A stretch of 64,000 bases of DNA from JACPDH01 sp041671505 (GTDB lineage: Bacteria; Acidobacteriota; Thermoanaerobaculia; Gp7-AA8). The stretch covers positions 112,760 to 176,759 of the forward strand of contig JBAZBK010000011.1 in the NCBI GenBank assembly GCA_041671505.1, written 5' to 3'. Shown here one piece after another: positions 1 to 9,303 of the stretch (position 1 is the stretch's first letter; each line of letters begins with the position of its first letter). The position numbers and the translations under genes are program-made. The notes beneath the pieces are model-generated. The model saw only the letters and a list, made by a program, of their open reading frames with translations. It was not told where the DNA came from and made no database searches.

Positions 1-2
1 AC

Positions 3-200
3 GGGCTGAAGCTCGTGTCGCTCGTCCGACAGAACGCGCAGCTCCAGAGCATTCCGATCATCATCATCACGACGGAAGGCGCAGAGGAAGACCGCGAGCG
101 CGGCCTCGCGCTCGGAGCGAACGCCTACATCTCGAAGCCGATTCAGTCGTCGCACCTGATCAAGACGATCTCGGAGCTTCTCACCACCGCGATCGGCTGA
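3..200 (+). CDS. Response regulator receiver domain, C-terminal end (5' truncated by window)
   Basis: Only the last ~65 residues are visible; the reading frame is open to the window edge. They match the C-terminal half of a CheY-like receiver domain: a hydrophobic strand (IPIIIITTEG) with the switch Thr, then LALGANAYISKP with the invariant Lys-Pro that follows strand beta5, then the last amphipathic helix. The phospho-acceptor Asp lies upstream of the window. The protein ends right after helix alpha5, so it is either a single-domain regulator or a protein with a C-terminal receiver. No output domain follows. A clear terminator lies 25 bases downstream, so it is probably the last gene of its unit. 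Confidence 0.85.
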   Translation, partial: GLKLVSLVRQNAQLQSIPIIIITTEGAEEDRERGLALGANAYISKPIQSSHLIKTISELLTTAIG

Positions 201-225
201 TTTCCTCTCCTTGCTTCTGATTTGG

Positions 226-251
226 CGCCCGCCCACCCCGGCGGGCGTTTT
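226..251 (+). terminator. Intrinsic terminator after the response regulator
   Basis: An 8-bp perfect G+C stem (226-233 with 240-247), a 6-base loop and TTTT at 248-251. It lies 25 bases after the response regulator stop codon. The remaining sequence up to 497 holds no gene; a weak TATATT at 337-342 could serve ctaA. Confidence 0.8.
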
Positions 252-497
252 GTTTCAGCGCGGCCGACCGCTTGTTTCAAATGTTTCAACCGGTCCCCTG
301 CGGCGCAATACGCTGGAATTCGAGAGGCGATTTCTCTATATTTCCGCTTTCGGCGGCCTTGATCAGCCGCAGAACCCCTGAAATCGAGCGCAATTCTGGA
401 ACACGCTCGAAGCTCGCGCGGTTGAGAATGCGTAACGCGCGTCACGTCCAGCTGCGGCGTGCGTCACAGCGCGGCTTGCCCAGGCGGAAAGGAACCG

Positions 498-1442
498 ATG
501 CAACACGAAGACACGCTCTCCACGCCCGCGTGGCTCCGGCGCTTCACGAAAGTGACCGCGTTCTCGACGTTGCTGCTCATTTTCGCCGGCGCGATGGTTA
601 CGAGCACGTCGTCGGGGCTCGCCGTTCCCGACTGGCCGCTCGCTTATGGCCAGGTCTTCCCTCCGATGGTCGGCGGAATCCTCTTCGAGCATGGTCATCG
701 GCTGATTGCGGCCACGGTCGGCTTCCTGGTGCTGGTCCAGGCGTTCATGCTTCAAGTGGCCGAGCCGAAGGCGACAGTGCGCAACCTCGGATGGCTCGCT
801 CTCGCCGCGGTCGTCGTGCAGGGTGTGCTCGGCGGAATGACGGTGATCTTTCAGCTGCCGGTCGCCGTGTCGGTCGGACACGCTTCGCTCGCGCAGATCT
901 TTCTCTGCCTTTGCGTCTCGATCGCGTTTCTCACGTCGCGCTTCAGCGAGAGCCTTCGGGTCGCGCCGGAGCTCGGCGAGCTCCGTCCGCTGTCGAAGTT
1001 TCTCGTGGGCGCGGTGTTTGCGCAGATCGTCATCGGCGCACTGATGCGTCACAAGGGTGCCGGGCTCGCGATTCCCGATTTCCCGCTCTCGCTCGGGCGC
1101 GTGGTGCCTGAATTCACGAACGCCGCGATCGCGATCAACTTCATGCATCGCGCGTGGGGTGTCGCCGTCGCGATCGCGATTCTCGCGCTCGGGCCGATGG
1201 TGCGTCGCCGCGCGGTCGGGCCGCTGCGCACGATCTACGCCACGCTGATGGGCGCGGTGGTCATCCAGATTCTGTTCGGCGCGTTCACCGTCTGGACCGC
1301 GAAGTCGCCGATCGTGACGAGCGTCCACGTGATGTTCGGAGCGTTCGTGCTCGCGAACGCGCTCGTCTTCGCGCTCACCGCCGCGCGCATGGAGCGCGAG
1401 GCGGGCGCGCCCGCGCCGATCGGTCGGGAGGTCACGGCGTGA
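498..1442 (+). CDS. ctaA: Heme A synthase (COX15/CtaA)
   Basis: Converts heme O to heme A in the cytoplasmic membrane for aa3-type oxidases. The 314-aa protein has about eight membrane segments and the family's internal duplication: GLAVPDWPLAYG near residue 40 and GLAIPDFPLSLG near 189. The four heme-ligand histidine positions are present: His65/67 (FEHGHR), His128 (VGHAS), His217 (FMHRAW) and His277 (SVHVMF). I chose ATG 498 because AAAGGAA precedes it; an in-frame ATG at 459 would add 13 non-hydrophobic residues. Its stop overlaps the start of ctaB by four bases (GTGA), so the two are translationally coupled. Upstream, 201-497 holds no gene beyond the terminator. Confidence 0.93.
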   Translation: MQHEDTLSTPAWLRRFTKVTAFSTLLLIFAGAMVTSTSSGLAVPDWPLAYGQVFPPMVGGILFEHGHRLIAATVGFLVLVQAFMLQVAEPKATVRNLGWLALAAVVVQGVLGGMTVIFQLPVAVSVGHASLAQIFLCLCVSIAFLTSRFSESLRVAPELGELRPLSKFLVGAVFAQIVIGALMRHKGAGLAIPDFPLSLGRVVPEFTNAAIAINFMHRAWGVAVAIAILALGPMVRRRAVGPLRTIYATLMGAVVIQILFGAFTVWTAKSPIVTSVHVMFGAFVLANALVFALTAARMEREAGAPAPIGREVTA

Positions 1443-2329
1443 GCGGAACGATCGCGCTCGAGAGCCGTCCGGCGGTTGCGTCCGTCGTGCGCGACTACCT
1501 CGAGCTCTCCAAGGCCCGCATCGTCATGATGATTCTGATCACGACGGGCGCGGGATACCTGCTCGCCGATCCGTTCTCGTGGGCGGTGCTCGCTCACGTG
1601 CTGTTCGGCACCGCGCTGGTGGCCGGAGGCACGAACGCGCTCAATCAGTGCTGGGAGCACGATCTCGACGCGCAGATGGCGCGCACGAGGAAGCGGCCTC
1701 TTCCCGCGGGGCGCATGAGCCTCCGCGCGGCGGTCGCCTACTCGGTCTCGATCTCCGTCGCCGGCATCGCCTATCTCGCCCTTGCGGTGAATCTTCTCTC
1801 CGCGCTGATCGCCTTCGTCACGCTCGTCTCCTACGTCTTCGTCTACACGCCGATGAAGACGCGCTCGACGTTCTGCACGATCGTCGGCGCGCTGCCCGGC
1901 GCGATGCCGCCGCTCATCGGCTGGGCGGGGGCGACGGGCACGCTCGCGACGCCTGCGTGGCTGATGTTCGGGATCATGTTTCTCTGGCAGATGCCGCACT
2001 TCCTCGCGATCTCGTGGATCTACCGGGACGACTACGCACGCGCCGGATTCGAGATGACCTCCGTCCACGACGGCGACGGCACGGCGACGAGCCGGCACGC
2101 CCTCGGCTACTCCGTGGCGCTTCTGCTCTTCAGCCTTCTTCCCGCGCTTCTCGGCCACGCGACGCTGACCTACTTCGCCGGCGCACTGCTCGCCGGCGCC
2201 GCGCTGCTCTGGGTCGCCGGCGGATTCGCGGCGAAGAAGACGATGGCGAGCGCCAGGAAGCTCTTCATGTTCTCGAACATCTACCTCCTCGCCATCATGG
2301 CGCTCCTCCTCGCCGGCCAGATCAGCTAA
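1439..2329 (+). CDS. ctaB: Protoheme IX farnesyltransferase (heme O synthase)
   Basis: UbiA-superfamily prenyltransferase that adds farnesyl to protoheme to make heme O, the substrate of the preceding CtaA. GTG 1439 overlaps the ctaA stop and gives 296 aa, normal for the family. The first Asp-rich site is intact at residues 69-91 (NQCWEHDLDAQM, then RTRKRPLPAG), and the second region carries YRDDYARAGFEM. Seven to nine hydrophobic segments are visible. The longer open frame reaching back into ctaA is not needed, because the family motif spacing fits the GTG start. It forms a heme A biosynthesis pair with ctaA. Confidence 0.94.
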   Translation: MSGTIALESRPAVASVVRDYLELSKARIVMMILITTGAGYLLADPFSWAVLAHVLFGTALVAGGTNALNQCWEHDLDAQMARTRKRPLPAGRMSLRAAVAYSVSISVAGIAYLALAVNLLSALIAFVTLVSYVFVYTPMKTRSTFCTIVGALPGAMPPLIGWAGATGTLATPAWLMFGIMFLWQMPHFLAISWIYRDDYARAGFEMTSVHDGDGTATSRHALGYSVALLLFSLLPALLGHATLTYFAGALLAGAALLWVAGGFAAKKTMASARKLFMFSNIYLLAIMALLLAGQIS

Positions 2330-2501
2330 GAACGCGGAACGCGAAACGGAGACGAGTCGCAGTTCCGGCATCGAGTCTCTGGTCCCCCGATTGCTCCTCG
2401 CCTCGTCGCCTCATCGCCCCTCGCCCTGGTTCCTGATACTCTTCGCGTCGCTGCGGGCCCGCCCGTTCCGGCGGCGGCAGTGACTGAAAGGAAAACCGCT
2501 C

Positions 2502-3077
2502 ATGCGTCGAACTCTGTTCGTCGCGTTCGTTCTGATCGCGAGCCTTCTTTCGACTTCGTGCGAGACGAAGCCCGAGCTCCCCGTGCTCTTCACGGTGCCG
2601 GACGGGACACTCACGAATGACGCCGGTCAACCCGTGTCTCTCGCCGGATTCCACGGCAAGGCTACGGTCTTTGCCTTCATCTTCACCCGCTGCGCCGGCG
2701 TCTGCCCGACGATGATGGCCTCGATGAAGTCGCTGGCCGCCGAGGTTCCTCGCGACGCGAACGTGCGCTACGCGCTGATTTCCGTCGACCCTGACTACGA
2801 CATTCCGGCCGTGCTCCGCGAATACAGGAAGAAGCACGGCGTCGGCGATGCCTGGGTCTTTCTCACCGGCACGCGCGATCAGATCTCGACCCTGTCGATC
2901 GAAGGTTTCAAGCTCGCGGCTCCGAAGGGTGGAGGCGGGCCCGACGAGCCGATCGTTCACAGCACGAAGTTCGTGCTCGTCGACAAGCAGGGAAGGATTC
3001 GCGCCTACTACGATTCGTTCGATGCGGAGCAGCTCGCCACCCTTCGCAGCGGGCTCGTCGCGCTCGCGAAGGAGTGA
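2502..3077 (+). CDS. SCO1/SenC/PrrC-family copper chaperone lipoprotein
   Basis: Thioredoxin-fold protein that delivers copper to the CuA centre of cytochrome oxidase on the outer face of the membrane. The 191-aa protein starts with a lipoprotein signal ending LLSTSC (lipidated Cys20). It carries the metal-binding pair Cys64-AGV-Cys68-Pro and the conserved distal His153 in IVHSTKF, with SVDPDYD between them as in the family. AAAGGAAA lies about 10 bases before ATG. A TGATACT box at 2434-2440 in the 172-base gap after ctaB may be a local promoter. Its place between ctaB and DUF420 supports oxidase maturation. Confidence 0.92.
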   Translation: MRRTLFVAFVLIASLLSTSCETKPELPVLFTVPDGTLTNDAGQPVSLAGFHGKATVFAFIFTRCAGVCPTMMASMKSLAAEVPRDANVRYALISVDPDYDIPAVLREYRKKHGVGDAWVFLTGTRDQISTLSIEGFKLAAPKGGGGPDEPIVHSTKFVLVDKQGRIRAYYDSFDAEQLATLRSGLVALAKE

Positions 3078-3081
3078 CGGA

Positions 3082-3513
3082 ATGGAATGGGTGAACTCGC
3101 TCCCCGCGGTCAACGCGTCGCTCAACGCGCTGAGCACGCTGTTGCTCGTGACCGCCTGGGTGCAGATCAGGCGAGGCAACCGCGTCGCGCACAAACGGCT
3201 CATGCTCTCCGCGTGCAGCTCGTCGGTGCTCTTTCTGATCAGCTATCTCGTCTACCACAACAACTCGGGCATGACGACGTTCCTCGGTGAGGGGTGGAGC
3301 CGCAAGGCCTACTTCTTCATCCTCTTCACACACATTCCGCTCGCGGCGCTCATCGTCCCGCTCGCGATCGCCACGCTCACGTTCGCGCTGTCGGGGAAGT
3401 TCGACAAGCACCGCCGCATCGCGCGGATCACCTTTCCGATCTGGCTCTACGTCTCGGTGACGGGCGTGCTCGTCTACTTCTTCCTCTACCACTGGTTCCC
3501 GTCGTCGCGTTAG
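3082..3513 (+). CDS. DUF420 membrane protein (CtaM/YozB-like), oxidase maturation
   Basis: A 143-aa integral membrane protein with four predicted helices, beginning MEWVNSLPAVNASLNALS, typical of DUF420. Histidines sit at helix ends (VAHKRLM, VYHNNSG, FTHIPLA, DKHRRIAR), as in this family. In Gram-positive bacteria the DUF420 protein CtaM is needed for aa3 oxidase maturation; here the role is inferred from family and from its place four bases after the SCO gene. Overlapping stop and start regions point to one transcript. No oxidase structural subunits are in the window. Confidence 0.85.
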   Translation: MEWVNSLPAVNASLNALSTLLLVTAWVQIRRGNRVAHKRLMLSACSSSVLFLISYLVYHNNSGMTTFLGEGWSRKAYFFILFTHIPLAALIVPLAIATLTFALSGKFDKHRRIARITFPIWLYVSVTGVLVYFFLYHWFPSSR

Positions 3514-3538
3514 GCGCCTGTCGGGTATGCGGCCGGTG

Positions 3539-3567
3539 TTGCGGCGCGCGGTCCAGCGTCGTATGAT
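3539..3567 (+). promoter_or_regulatory. Candidate sigma70-type promoter for the 3593 gene
   Basis: TTGCGG (3539-3544), 17-base spacer, TATGAT (3562-3567), followed by CGCCGC and a GGAGGT ribosome site (3577-3583). Read by eye only. Confidence 0.4.
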
Positions 3568-3592
3568 CGCCGCATCCGGAGGTAGGGCTCCC

Positions 3593-5947
3593 ATGAAGCG
3601 ACTCTTGGCCGTCGTTCTGGGGACATTGATCGGGGCTACCGCCCAGGCGGCAACGTTCCGGCTCGAATTCGAGGGCGCACCCGTTGCGGGTGGCGAGGTT
3701 TGCATCTCCGACGCGAGATCGCTCGACGATCCACTCGAGCGCCTGACGACCTTTACTCGCGTCCGCTGCGTGTCCGCCGATAGCGACGTCGCGCTGCCGG
3801 CCGGCGACGGCAACCTCTTCGCGCGCCACGCGGACGAATACGTGTCGCGTCGCGCTTTGGTGATTCGAGCGGGGAGAGTCGAGGGCGATCAGCGAGTGAT
3901 CGAGCTCGAGCGCGCCGCGCGCCTCCGCCTGGATTTCAGCCTAACAAAGCCGGAGACCGCCGGCGTTTACGTCGAGCGCTCAGGCGTCGTCCTTCCCGTC
4001 GTGCCGGGTGAGAGCGAAGTCGTCGTTCCATCGGGCGCCCCGCTTTTCCCTCTGCTCATGGTGGGAGGAGCCATCCGCGCGATCGGAGCCGAACTGCAGG
4101 TGGACGCGGGAGCGGTCCGCGCTCTTCCCCGCCCGGCGACTGCGAAAGGGAAGATCGACTTCGCCATCGGGCTGGTCCCCGATCGGGGTGCCTTCGAGAG
4201 AATCCCGTCCGGAGAACGCGCGCCGGGGAAGCTCGAGCTGGTCGCGGGAGATGTGCCTTCCGTCGCGGCTGCGAATCGCGCGGCCCCGGCGTTCCGTGGC
4301 GAAGAGGCCCTCGCGCTCTTCCGACAGGCGGCGCCGACGATGGGCTCGGGCACCGTGCGCGTCGCTGGCTCCGGTTGGGCGAGCACCGGTGGCGAGCTCA
4401 AGGAGTTCCGGGCCGAGGCTTCTCTCCGGATCGCGCCCACGACCACGCTCACCGTACGATGGAGCGTGCTGGACGACGTCGTCAGCATCGCCGACCAGAT
4501 CGCGCGCGCACCACGATGCCCTCGCGTCGACGCAACTGCGCCGCAGAAGCGAGACGTTCCCGGCGCCGCAGAGAGCGGGCTCAGCGTAACTCTCGCTCGC
4601 TGTCCCGGCTTGCAGGCGGGAACTCCCGCTCGTGCGGTGGGGAAGAGCGCCTGCGCTCAACTCGAGTCAGCGCAGCTCGACGAAAAGAAGATGGCCGGAG
4701 CTCAGACGTTGAACGACGTCGCTCCCGGCGTCTACCTGCTCCGCCTCGGGTACGGAACGCTCCCCGCGGCCTTCGAGACGATCGAGGTCGCTCAGGTCGA
4801 CTCTCGCGCCGCGATCGAGCTCAGGTTCGACCGCTGGTTCGGCAAGGTGACCCGCGATCGAGAGCCTTTCTTTGGCTGGGTCGAAATTGGCGAGGGAGCG
4901 ACGACTGATCCGGCGACGGGAGAGTACTTCACCGTCTCTACTCCTGTCCCGCCACCTCCCCCCGAAGTCGCTCACCGCATGTTCAGCGATGCCCCGCCCA
5001 TCGGCGTGCAGGGTTGCGATTCGGAGATCGAGCTCCTGTTCGTGCCCGACGAGCGACCGGTTCCGAATACGCGGTTCGACATCGAGATCGTCCCCAACAC
5101 GATCGTGGTCAACGTGATCGACGCGAAGTCGACCAAGGCGATCCAGGACGCGAAGATCATCTATGTCGTCTACAGGCGCGACATTCCCGACGCCGTGCAT
5201 TTCGGTGGAGAGTTCGGGAAGACGGACGAGGGCGGTGCCTTCACGCTGAGCGATGTTCCACGCGGCCGCGAGATCGAGCTGTGCGCGCTACGCGACGACT
5301 ATCGCAAACGCTGCGCGGAGCGATTCGTGATGAGCGCCGAGCGGGAGAAGAGCGTGACCATCGCTCTCGACGCTGTGGACATTCGAAAGGGCCGGGTGCT
5401 CCATCCCGCCGTTGGTGGAGGCGCCGTGATCTGGTACCGGCCCGACGGACGCGTGCTCGAGTCTGCCGAAATCGCGGCAGATGGCACGTTCACCTTCAAG
5501 GATCCGCATGCGCAGGGAGAGGTGGTGGCGGTGGTTTCCGCCGGCGCTCCGCTGCTCGTTCTCCGGCAGCCGCCCCTTCGAGACGGCGAACCGTTCGAAA
5601 TCGCGTTTCCGGCGGCGCAGGTCCGCAGCTTCAGCGTCTCTCTTTCGCCCCAGGCGAAGGAAGTGAAAGGATTCGTGTCGCTGTCCGTCGGCGACATCGT
5701 CGTTCCGCTGAACGTCCTGAGCAGGCACCTGCGGCCGCGCGGGGCGCGGCCGCTCTTCCTTTCGCCCGGAGAGATTGCCGTGCGCGACATCGTCGCGAGC
5801 GGGCCCGTCTCGTTCATTTTCGCGCCGATGAGCTGGGCGGAGACGTATGGGGGCGATCTGTCGATCGACTTCTTCTACCTGCCTGCCGCTGCAGCTTTGC
5901 CGCGAGTGCCGGCAGGTGCGGGAGCGAACGTCGTGGTCGGCGAATAG
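3593..5947 (+). CDS. Large secreted protein with carboxypeptidase-regulatory-like segments
   Basis: 784 aa from ATG 3593, preceded by GGAGGT. It starts with a signal peptide (MKRLLAVVLGTLIGATAQA). I do not recognise a named family. The body is rich in beta-strand-like stretches. Around residues 495-625 there are prealbumin/CNA-B-like units: VVNVIDAKSTKAIQDAKI, then GAFTLSDVPRGREIELCAL, the pattern of carboxypeptidase-regulatory-like folds. Paired cysteines are scattered, and no membrane anchor is seen at the C-terminus. It is convergent with the RDD gene. Best guess is an exported, periplasmic or surface protein; function unknown. Confidence 0.7.
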   Translation: MKRLLAVVLGTLIGATAQAATFRLEFEGAPVAGGEVCISDARSLDDPLERLTTFTRVRCVSADSDVALPAGDGNLFARHADEYVSRRALVIRAGRVEGDQRVIELERAARLRLDFSLTKPETAGVYVERSGVVLPVVPGESEVVVPSGAPLFPLLMVGGAIRAIGAELQVDAGAVRALPRPATAKGKIDFAIGLVPDRGAFERIPSGERAPGKLELVAGDVPSVAAANRAAPAFRGEEALALFRQAAPTMGSGTVRVAGSGWASTGGELKEFRAEASLRIAPTTTLTVRWSVLDDVVSIADQIARAPRCPRVDATAPQKRDVPGAAESGLSVTLARCPGLQAGTPARAVGKSACAQLESAQLDEKKMAGAQTLNDVAPGVYLLRLGYGTLPAAFETIEVAQVDSRAAIELRFDRWFGKVTRDREPFFGWVEIGEGATTDPATGEYFTVSTPVPPPPPEVAHRMFSDAPPIGVQGCDSEIELLFVPDERPVPNTRFDIEIVPNTIVVNVIDAKSTKAIQDAKIIYVVYRRDIPDAVHFGGEFGKTDEGGAFTLSDVPRGREIELCALRDDYRKRCAERFVMSAEREKSVTIALDAVDIRKGRVLHPAVGGGAVIWYRPDGRVLESAEIAADGTFTFKDPHAQGEVVAVVSAGAPLLVLRQPPLRDGEPFEIAFPAAQVRSFSVSLSPQAKEVKGFVSLSVGDIVVPLNVLSRHLRPRGARPLFLSPGEIAVRDIVASGPVSFIFAPMSWAETYGGDLSIDFFYLPAAAALPRVPAGAGANVVVGE

Positions 5948-6021
5948 ACGGCTTCGGCCATCGTCTCTCGCCGGTTCATCCGGTTAGGCCGCAGGCGACG
6001 CGGCGGCGCGGCCCGCCGGCG

Positions 6022-6549
6022 TCACGACAGCAACGCGCGGCTGTTCGACATCCGGTCCGCCAGCGATCGTCCGCCGGGAAGCAGGCCGACGAGGAAGCCG
6101 AGCCCGCAGGTCGTCACCGACACCAGCATCCAGACCCAGCGGAGCGACGCATTCCGGAAGTCGATCGGCGAGCCGTCGACGAGCGTGACGCGCGTGTCGA
6201 AGATCGAACCGCCGACCGTGCGACCCCAGACCGCCCAGCTCACCACGAAGTAGTGGAACGAGAGCAGCAGGACGAATCCCGCGAAGGCGACGAGCGCGGG
6301 CCATTCCGCCCGGATCGTGTCGTCGAGGTTCGCCCGGAAGTCGAGCAGCGGACTCATTGCCAGCGCCAGCGCGAGAAAGAGCGACGCGTCGGTCGCGAAT
6401 GCGAGAGTGCGACGCCAGCGAGGCGCCACCGCCATGCCCGGCTCCGCGGCGATGGCCTTCTCCGCCCGCGCCGGCGCGAGAGCCTCTACCTCTGCCTCAT
6501 CGGCTGCGGGGCCCTTGAACAACTCCATCTCGTCGAATCGCACCGTCAT
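6022..6549 (-). CDS. RDD-family membrane protein
   Basis: 175 aa with the RDD pattern: an Arg-Arg-Asp signature around the first helix (PRWRRTLAFATDASLF), a middle pair of helices, then WGRTVGGSIFDTRVT and a final helix ending LADRMSNSRAL. The first ~45 residues are acidic and soluble. RDD proteins are small membrane proteins of mostly unknown role, some implicated in ion transport. The start lies 34 bases after the stop of the upstream TPR gene on the same strand, so the two probably form one transcript and may act together at the membrane. Confidence 0.8.
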   Translation of the reverse strand: MTVRFDEMELFKGPAADEAEVEALAPARAEKAIAAEPGMAVAPRWRRTLAFATDASLFLALALAMSPLLDFRANLDDTIRAEWPALVAFAGFVLLLSFHYFVVSWAVWGRTVGGSIFDTRVTLVDGSPIDFRNASLRWVWMLVSVTTCGLGFLVGLLPGGRSLADRMSNSRALLS

Positions 6550-6583
6550 CCCGACCTCCCGTCCCCCCGGCGGCGCCGTCGCG

Positions 6584-8701
6584 TCACCTGACCGGCAGAT
6601 ACCTCACGTAGATCCTGTAAAGCAGATCCTTCGGCTCGCCGTCGTATCGCTGCGCGAAGTCCTTCGAACGCTGCGCCAGATCGTCCTGCGGATTGAACTC
6701 GAGCGTCCTGCTGAACTCCTCGCCCGCCTGCGTGAGCTGTTCGGACTCGAGCAGGGACCGCCCGAGATTGAAGTGAGCATTCGCAAGCAGCAGGCGAACG
6801 CTCACGTTCTCCGGGTCTTCGAGGAGCAACTGGTCGAGCGCCGCGATCGACTCGACGTACTTTCCTTCTTTGAAGAGCATCTGGGCCGCATCCAGCTTGG
6901 CAGCCTGTTGCGACGCGACCTGATAGTTAGCCTGATCCTCCGGGGACAGAGTCTTGATCGCCGAGGCCGATTCATACTGAGATTTTGCCTCGAGGAAGTT
7001 CTTGATGGCGAATGCCTCGCGCGCTTTGGTAAGGCGGGTGTCGTAGTCGGCCTGTGCCGCCTTGTCATGCGCCTGCGCCTTCTGCTCCTGGTAGTCGGCG
7101 ATCAGCTCGAGCGCCTTGTTGTGCATCGGGTCTTCGGGGTTGATCGCTTTGAGCACGTCGATCGCGCGATCGAACTCGGCGTGGCCGGCATAGGCGGCGG
7201 CGCGCTCGAGCTCGGCTTGCGTCGCCGCGGGGTCGAACTTCGGCCCCTTCGGAGCGAACATGAACCAGCCGAATGCGGCGATGATCGCCAACAGCGCCAC
7301 GGCTCCGCCGATCACGGCGACCTTCGGAATCCCCCTCTTCGCACCGCGCGCTGCGGGCGCTGCCGTCTTCACGCGGCCGGTCGACGCCACCGACGCCGCG
7401 CTGTCGGAGGGAGCGAGAACGTCCTCGCTCGTCTCGTAGTCGTCGTAGAGGTCGTCGAGCGCGGGCGCCGCGTGCGGCATCGTGCGTGGCGGCTCGCTCG
7501 GAGCAACTGCGCCGCTCTGGAGGTCGGTGATTTTCTCGAGGTACTCGTTCGCGTTGAAGTGAGTGGGGTCGAGGCGGAGAACCTCCTCGAACTTCTCCCG
7601 CGCCGTGGCGTTGTCCTTCTTCTCGAACGCCAGCGTCCCGGCGACCATAAGATCGTCGATCTGCTGGTCCACCTCGAGCCGTTTCTTCCTGGCCAGCTCG
7701 ATGCGCTGAGATGCCTCGTCGTTCGTGACGTCGATGAGGAAGATGCGCGACCAGAGGTCGATCGCCTTCTGGAAGTCCTGCTTGCCGTACGCGGCGTCGC
7801 CCTCGGTGAGGTACTGCTTGATCTTCGCCGCATCGTCGGGCGAGAGGTCGACCGCAGCGGTCGTGAAGTCGAACTCGGTGGGGCCCGCACCATCGAAGAC
7901 GGCACCGGGCGGCGGCTCGAAGGCACTCGGAGGAGCCTCGTATCCGCCGGCGGGTTTCGCAGCCTTCTCTTCTTCGAAGGTGAAGCCGAAGTCGGCTGCC
8001 TGCGCCGCACTCGGCGGGGCAAACGCGGTGGGAGCAGCGGGTGCGGGAGAATCGACGACGAACGCCGAGGAGAAGTCGAATCCCGAAGGGGCCGCCGTCT
8101 CTTCGGCCGGAGGGGCGAAGGCCGATGAAGTGTCGAATGGCGCGGCGGACGCGCCTCCCGACTTCGCAGCTTCGAGCGAAGCGTAGGTTCCGGTGACGCC
8201 CGGGTGGTCTTCGTCGAGTGACGCAGCCTTGTCGAGCGCCGACTTCGCGGCGTCGAGGCGTCCGGCTGCCAGCTCGTTCCGCGCCTGTTCGACGAACTGC
8301 ATGACGAACGGCTCGGCCTCGAGCTTTTCAGTCGCAGCAGCGCCGAGCTCGCGGGCGGCCGCGTTCGACGGATCAGAAGCGAGCACGCTCCCGCAGATCT
8401 CCATTACGCGGCGGAAGTCGCGGGATGCGAACGCGCTTCTCGCTTCGGCCACCGGGCCCGAATCGTCGCTGCCGACGCTCGCGAGGAGCGCCTCGACGTC
8501 GACCGACGCGAACGGGTTGTTGAGCTTGTCGAGCATCCGCTTGGCGGGCTCGAAGAGCGGGTCCATCTTGAGCATCAGTTCGCAGCCGGCGCGCACTTCG
8601 TCACTCCGTCCCTGCTTGAACAGGTCGACGGTTTGGCGGAAGGTCTGCGCGACGCGCTCCCTGACTTCGGACGGCAGCGATGAATTGCCTGGGTATGTCA
8701 C
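6584..8701 (-). CDS. TPR-repeat protein with a central membrane segment
   Basis: 705 aa. The N-terminal ~180 residues and residues ~290-390 contain tetratricopeptide-like helical pairs (e.g. GDAAYGKQDFQKAIDLWSRI, AREKFEEVLRLDP). A Pro/Ala/Phe-rich linker of repeated FDFSSAF/AFAPP-type words fills ~190-280. A single membrane helix lies near 460-482, just after a basic KRGIPK stretch. The C-terminal ~220 residues form further TPRs (KEGKYVESIAALDQLLLEDP, FNLGRSLLESEQLTQAGEEF). Topology is probably cytosolic N-terminus and periplasmic TPR domain. It heads an operon with the RDD gene. The partner is unknown; a scaffold role is inferred only. Confidence 0.8.
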   Translation of the reverse strand: MTYPGNSSLPSEVRERVAQTFRQTVDLFKQGRSDEVRAGCELMLKMDPLFEPAKRMLDKLNNPFASVDVEALLASVGSDDSGPVAEARSAFASRDFRRVMEICGSVLASDPSNAAARELGAAATEKLEAEPFVMQFVEQARNELAAGRLDAAKSALDKAASLDEDHPGVTGTYASLEAAKSGGASAAPFDTSSAFAPPAEETAAPSGFDFSSAFVVDSPAPAAPTAFAPPSAAQAADFGFTFEEEKAAKPAGGYEAPPSAFEPPPGAVFDGAGPTEFDFTTAAVDLSPDDAAKIKQYLTEGDAAYGKQDFQKAIDLWSRIFLIDVTNDEASQRIELARKKRLEVDQQIDDLMVAGTLAFEKKDNATAREKFEEVLRLDPTHFNANEYLEKITDLQSGAVAPSEPPRTMPHAAPALDDLYDDYETSEDVLAPSDSAASVASTGRVKTAAPAARGAKRGIPKVAVIGGAVALLAIIAAFGWFMFAPKGPKFDPAATQAELERAAAYAGHAEFDRAIDVLKAINPEDPMHNKALELIADYQEQKAQAHDKAAQADYDTRLTKAREAFAIKNFLEAKSQYESASAIKTLSPEDQANYQVASQQAAKLDAAQMLFKEGKYVESIAALDQLLLEDPENVSVRLLLANAHFNLGRSLLESEQLTQAGEEFSRTLEFNPQDDLAQRSKDFAQRYDGEPKDLLYRIYVRYLPVR

Positions 8702-8771
8702 GTATCCACCTTGTTACTGCGTTCAGAGATCCCGGCAAGTATATCAAGGGCGGCGCGGCGCTGCCGGGCGA

Positions 8772-8777
8772 TATACT
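8772..8777 (+). promoter_or_regulatory. TATACT -10-like box upstream of ridA
   Basis: TATACT followed by CCCGCG, 38 bases before the ridA ATG. No convincing -35. It is one of a recurring set of TAnAAT/TATACT boxes just upstream of starts in this window. Confidence 0.3.
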
Positions 8778-8814
8778 CCCGCGTCGGATCCCCGAGGGGG
8801 ACAGCGGAGGAAGC

Positions 8815-9192
8815 ATGAACTACTACACCAGCGACAAGGCGCCGAAGGCGATCGGCCCTTACTCCCAGGCCGTCAGCGTCGGCAACACCTATTACCTCTC
8901 CGGCCAGACGCCGATCGACCCCGCGACGGGAAAGCTCGTCGAGGGAGGTTTCGAGGCGTCCACGCATCAGGTCTTCAAGAACCTTGGAGCGGTGCTCGCC
9001 GAGGCGGGCCTCTCCTACGCCAACGTCGTGAAGGCGTCCGTTTTCCTCATCGACTTCGCCGATTTTCCGGCGATGAACGCCATCTACGCCAGCTACTTCG
9101 GCGACCACAAACCGGCGCGAAGCACAGTGCAGGTCGCCAAGCTCCCGCTCGGCGCACCGATCGAGATCGATTTCATCGCCGTCAGGGAGTAG
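8815..9192 (+). CDS. ridA: RidA/YjgF-family enamine/imine deaminase
   Basis: 125 aa, the usual length. RidA proteins hydrolyse reactive 2-aminoacrylate and related enamines made by PLP enzymes, acting in the cytosol as trimers. Family motifs are intact: KAPKAIGPYSQAV at the N-terminus, YLSGQTPIDPATGKLV, KNLGAVLAEAGLSYANVVKASVFL, and the Arg-containing ARSTVQVAKLPLGAPIEIDFIAV that forms the active site. ATG 8815 follows AGCGGAGG at ideal spacing. The gene is divergent from the TPR gene and convergent with the flavoprotein; it appears to stand alone. Confidence 0.95.
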   Translation: MNYYTSDKAPKAIGPYSQAVSVGNTYYLSGQTPIDPATGKLVEGGFEASTHQVFKNLGAVLAEAGLSYANVVKASVFLIDFADFPAMNAIYASYFGDHKPARSTVQVAKLPLGAPIEIDFIAVRE

Positions 9193-9303
9193 GGGAAGGC
9201 GACGGGCCGGCAGAGGCCGAGGCCGGCAGCGGATGTATCCGCGGGGTTGCGAGACTCGTGAGTTCGTGACGCTGAGCGCACTAGCGAACCACCGGTGCTT
9301 CCG

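Noticed and set aside
6317..8128. Plus-strand ORF of 603 codons
   Set aside because: Antisense to the TPR gene, with Leu/Arg-rich random-like text and no motif.
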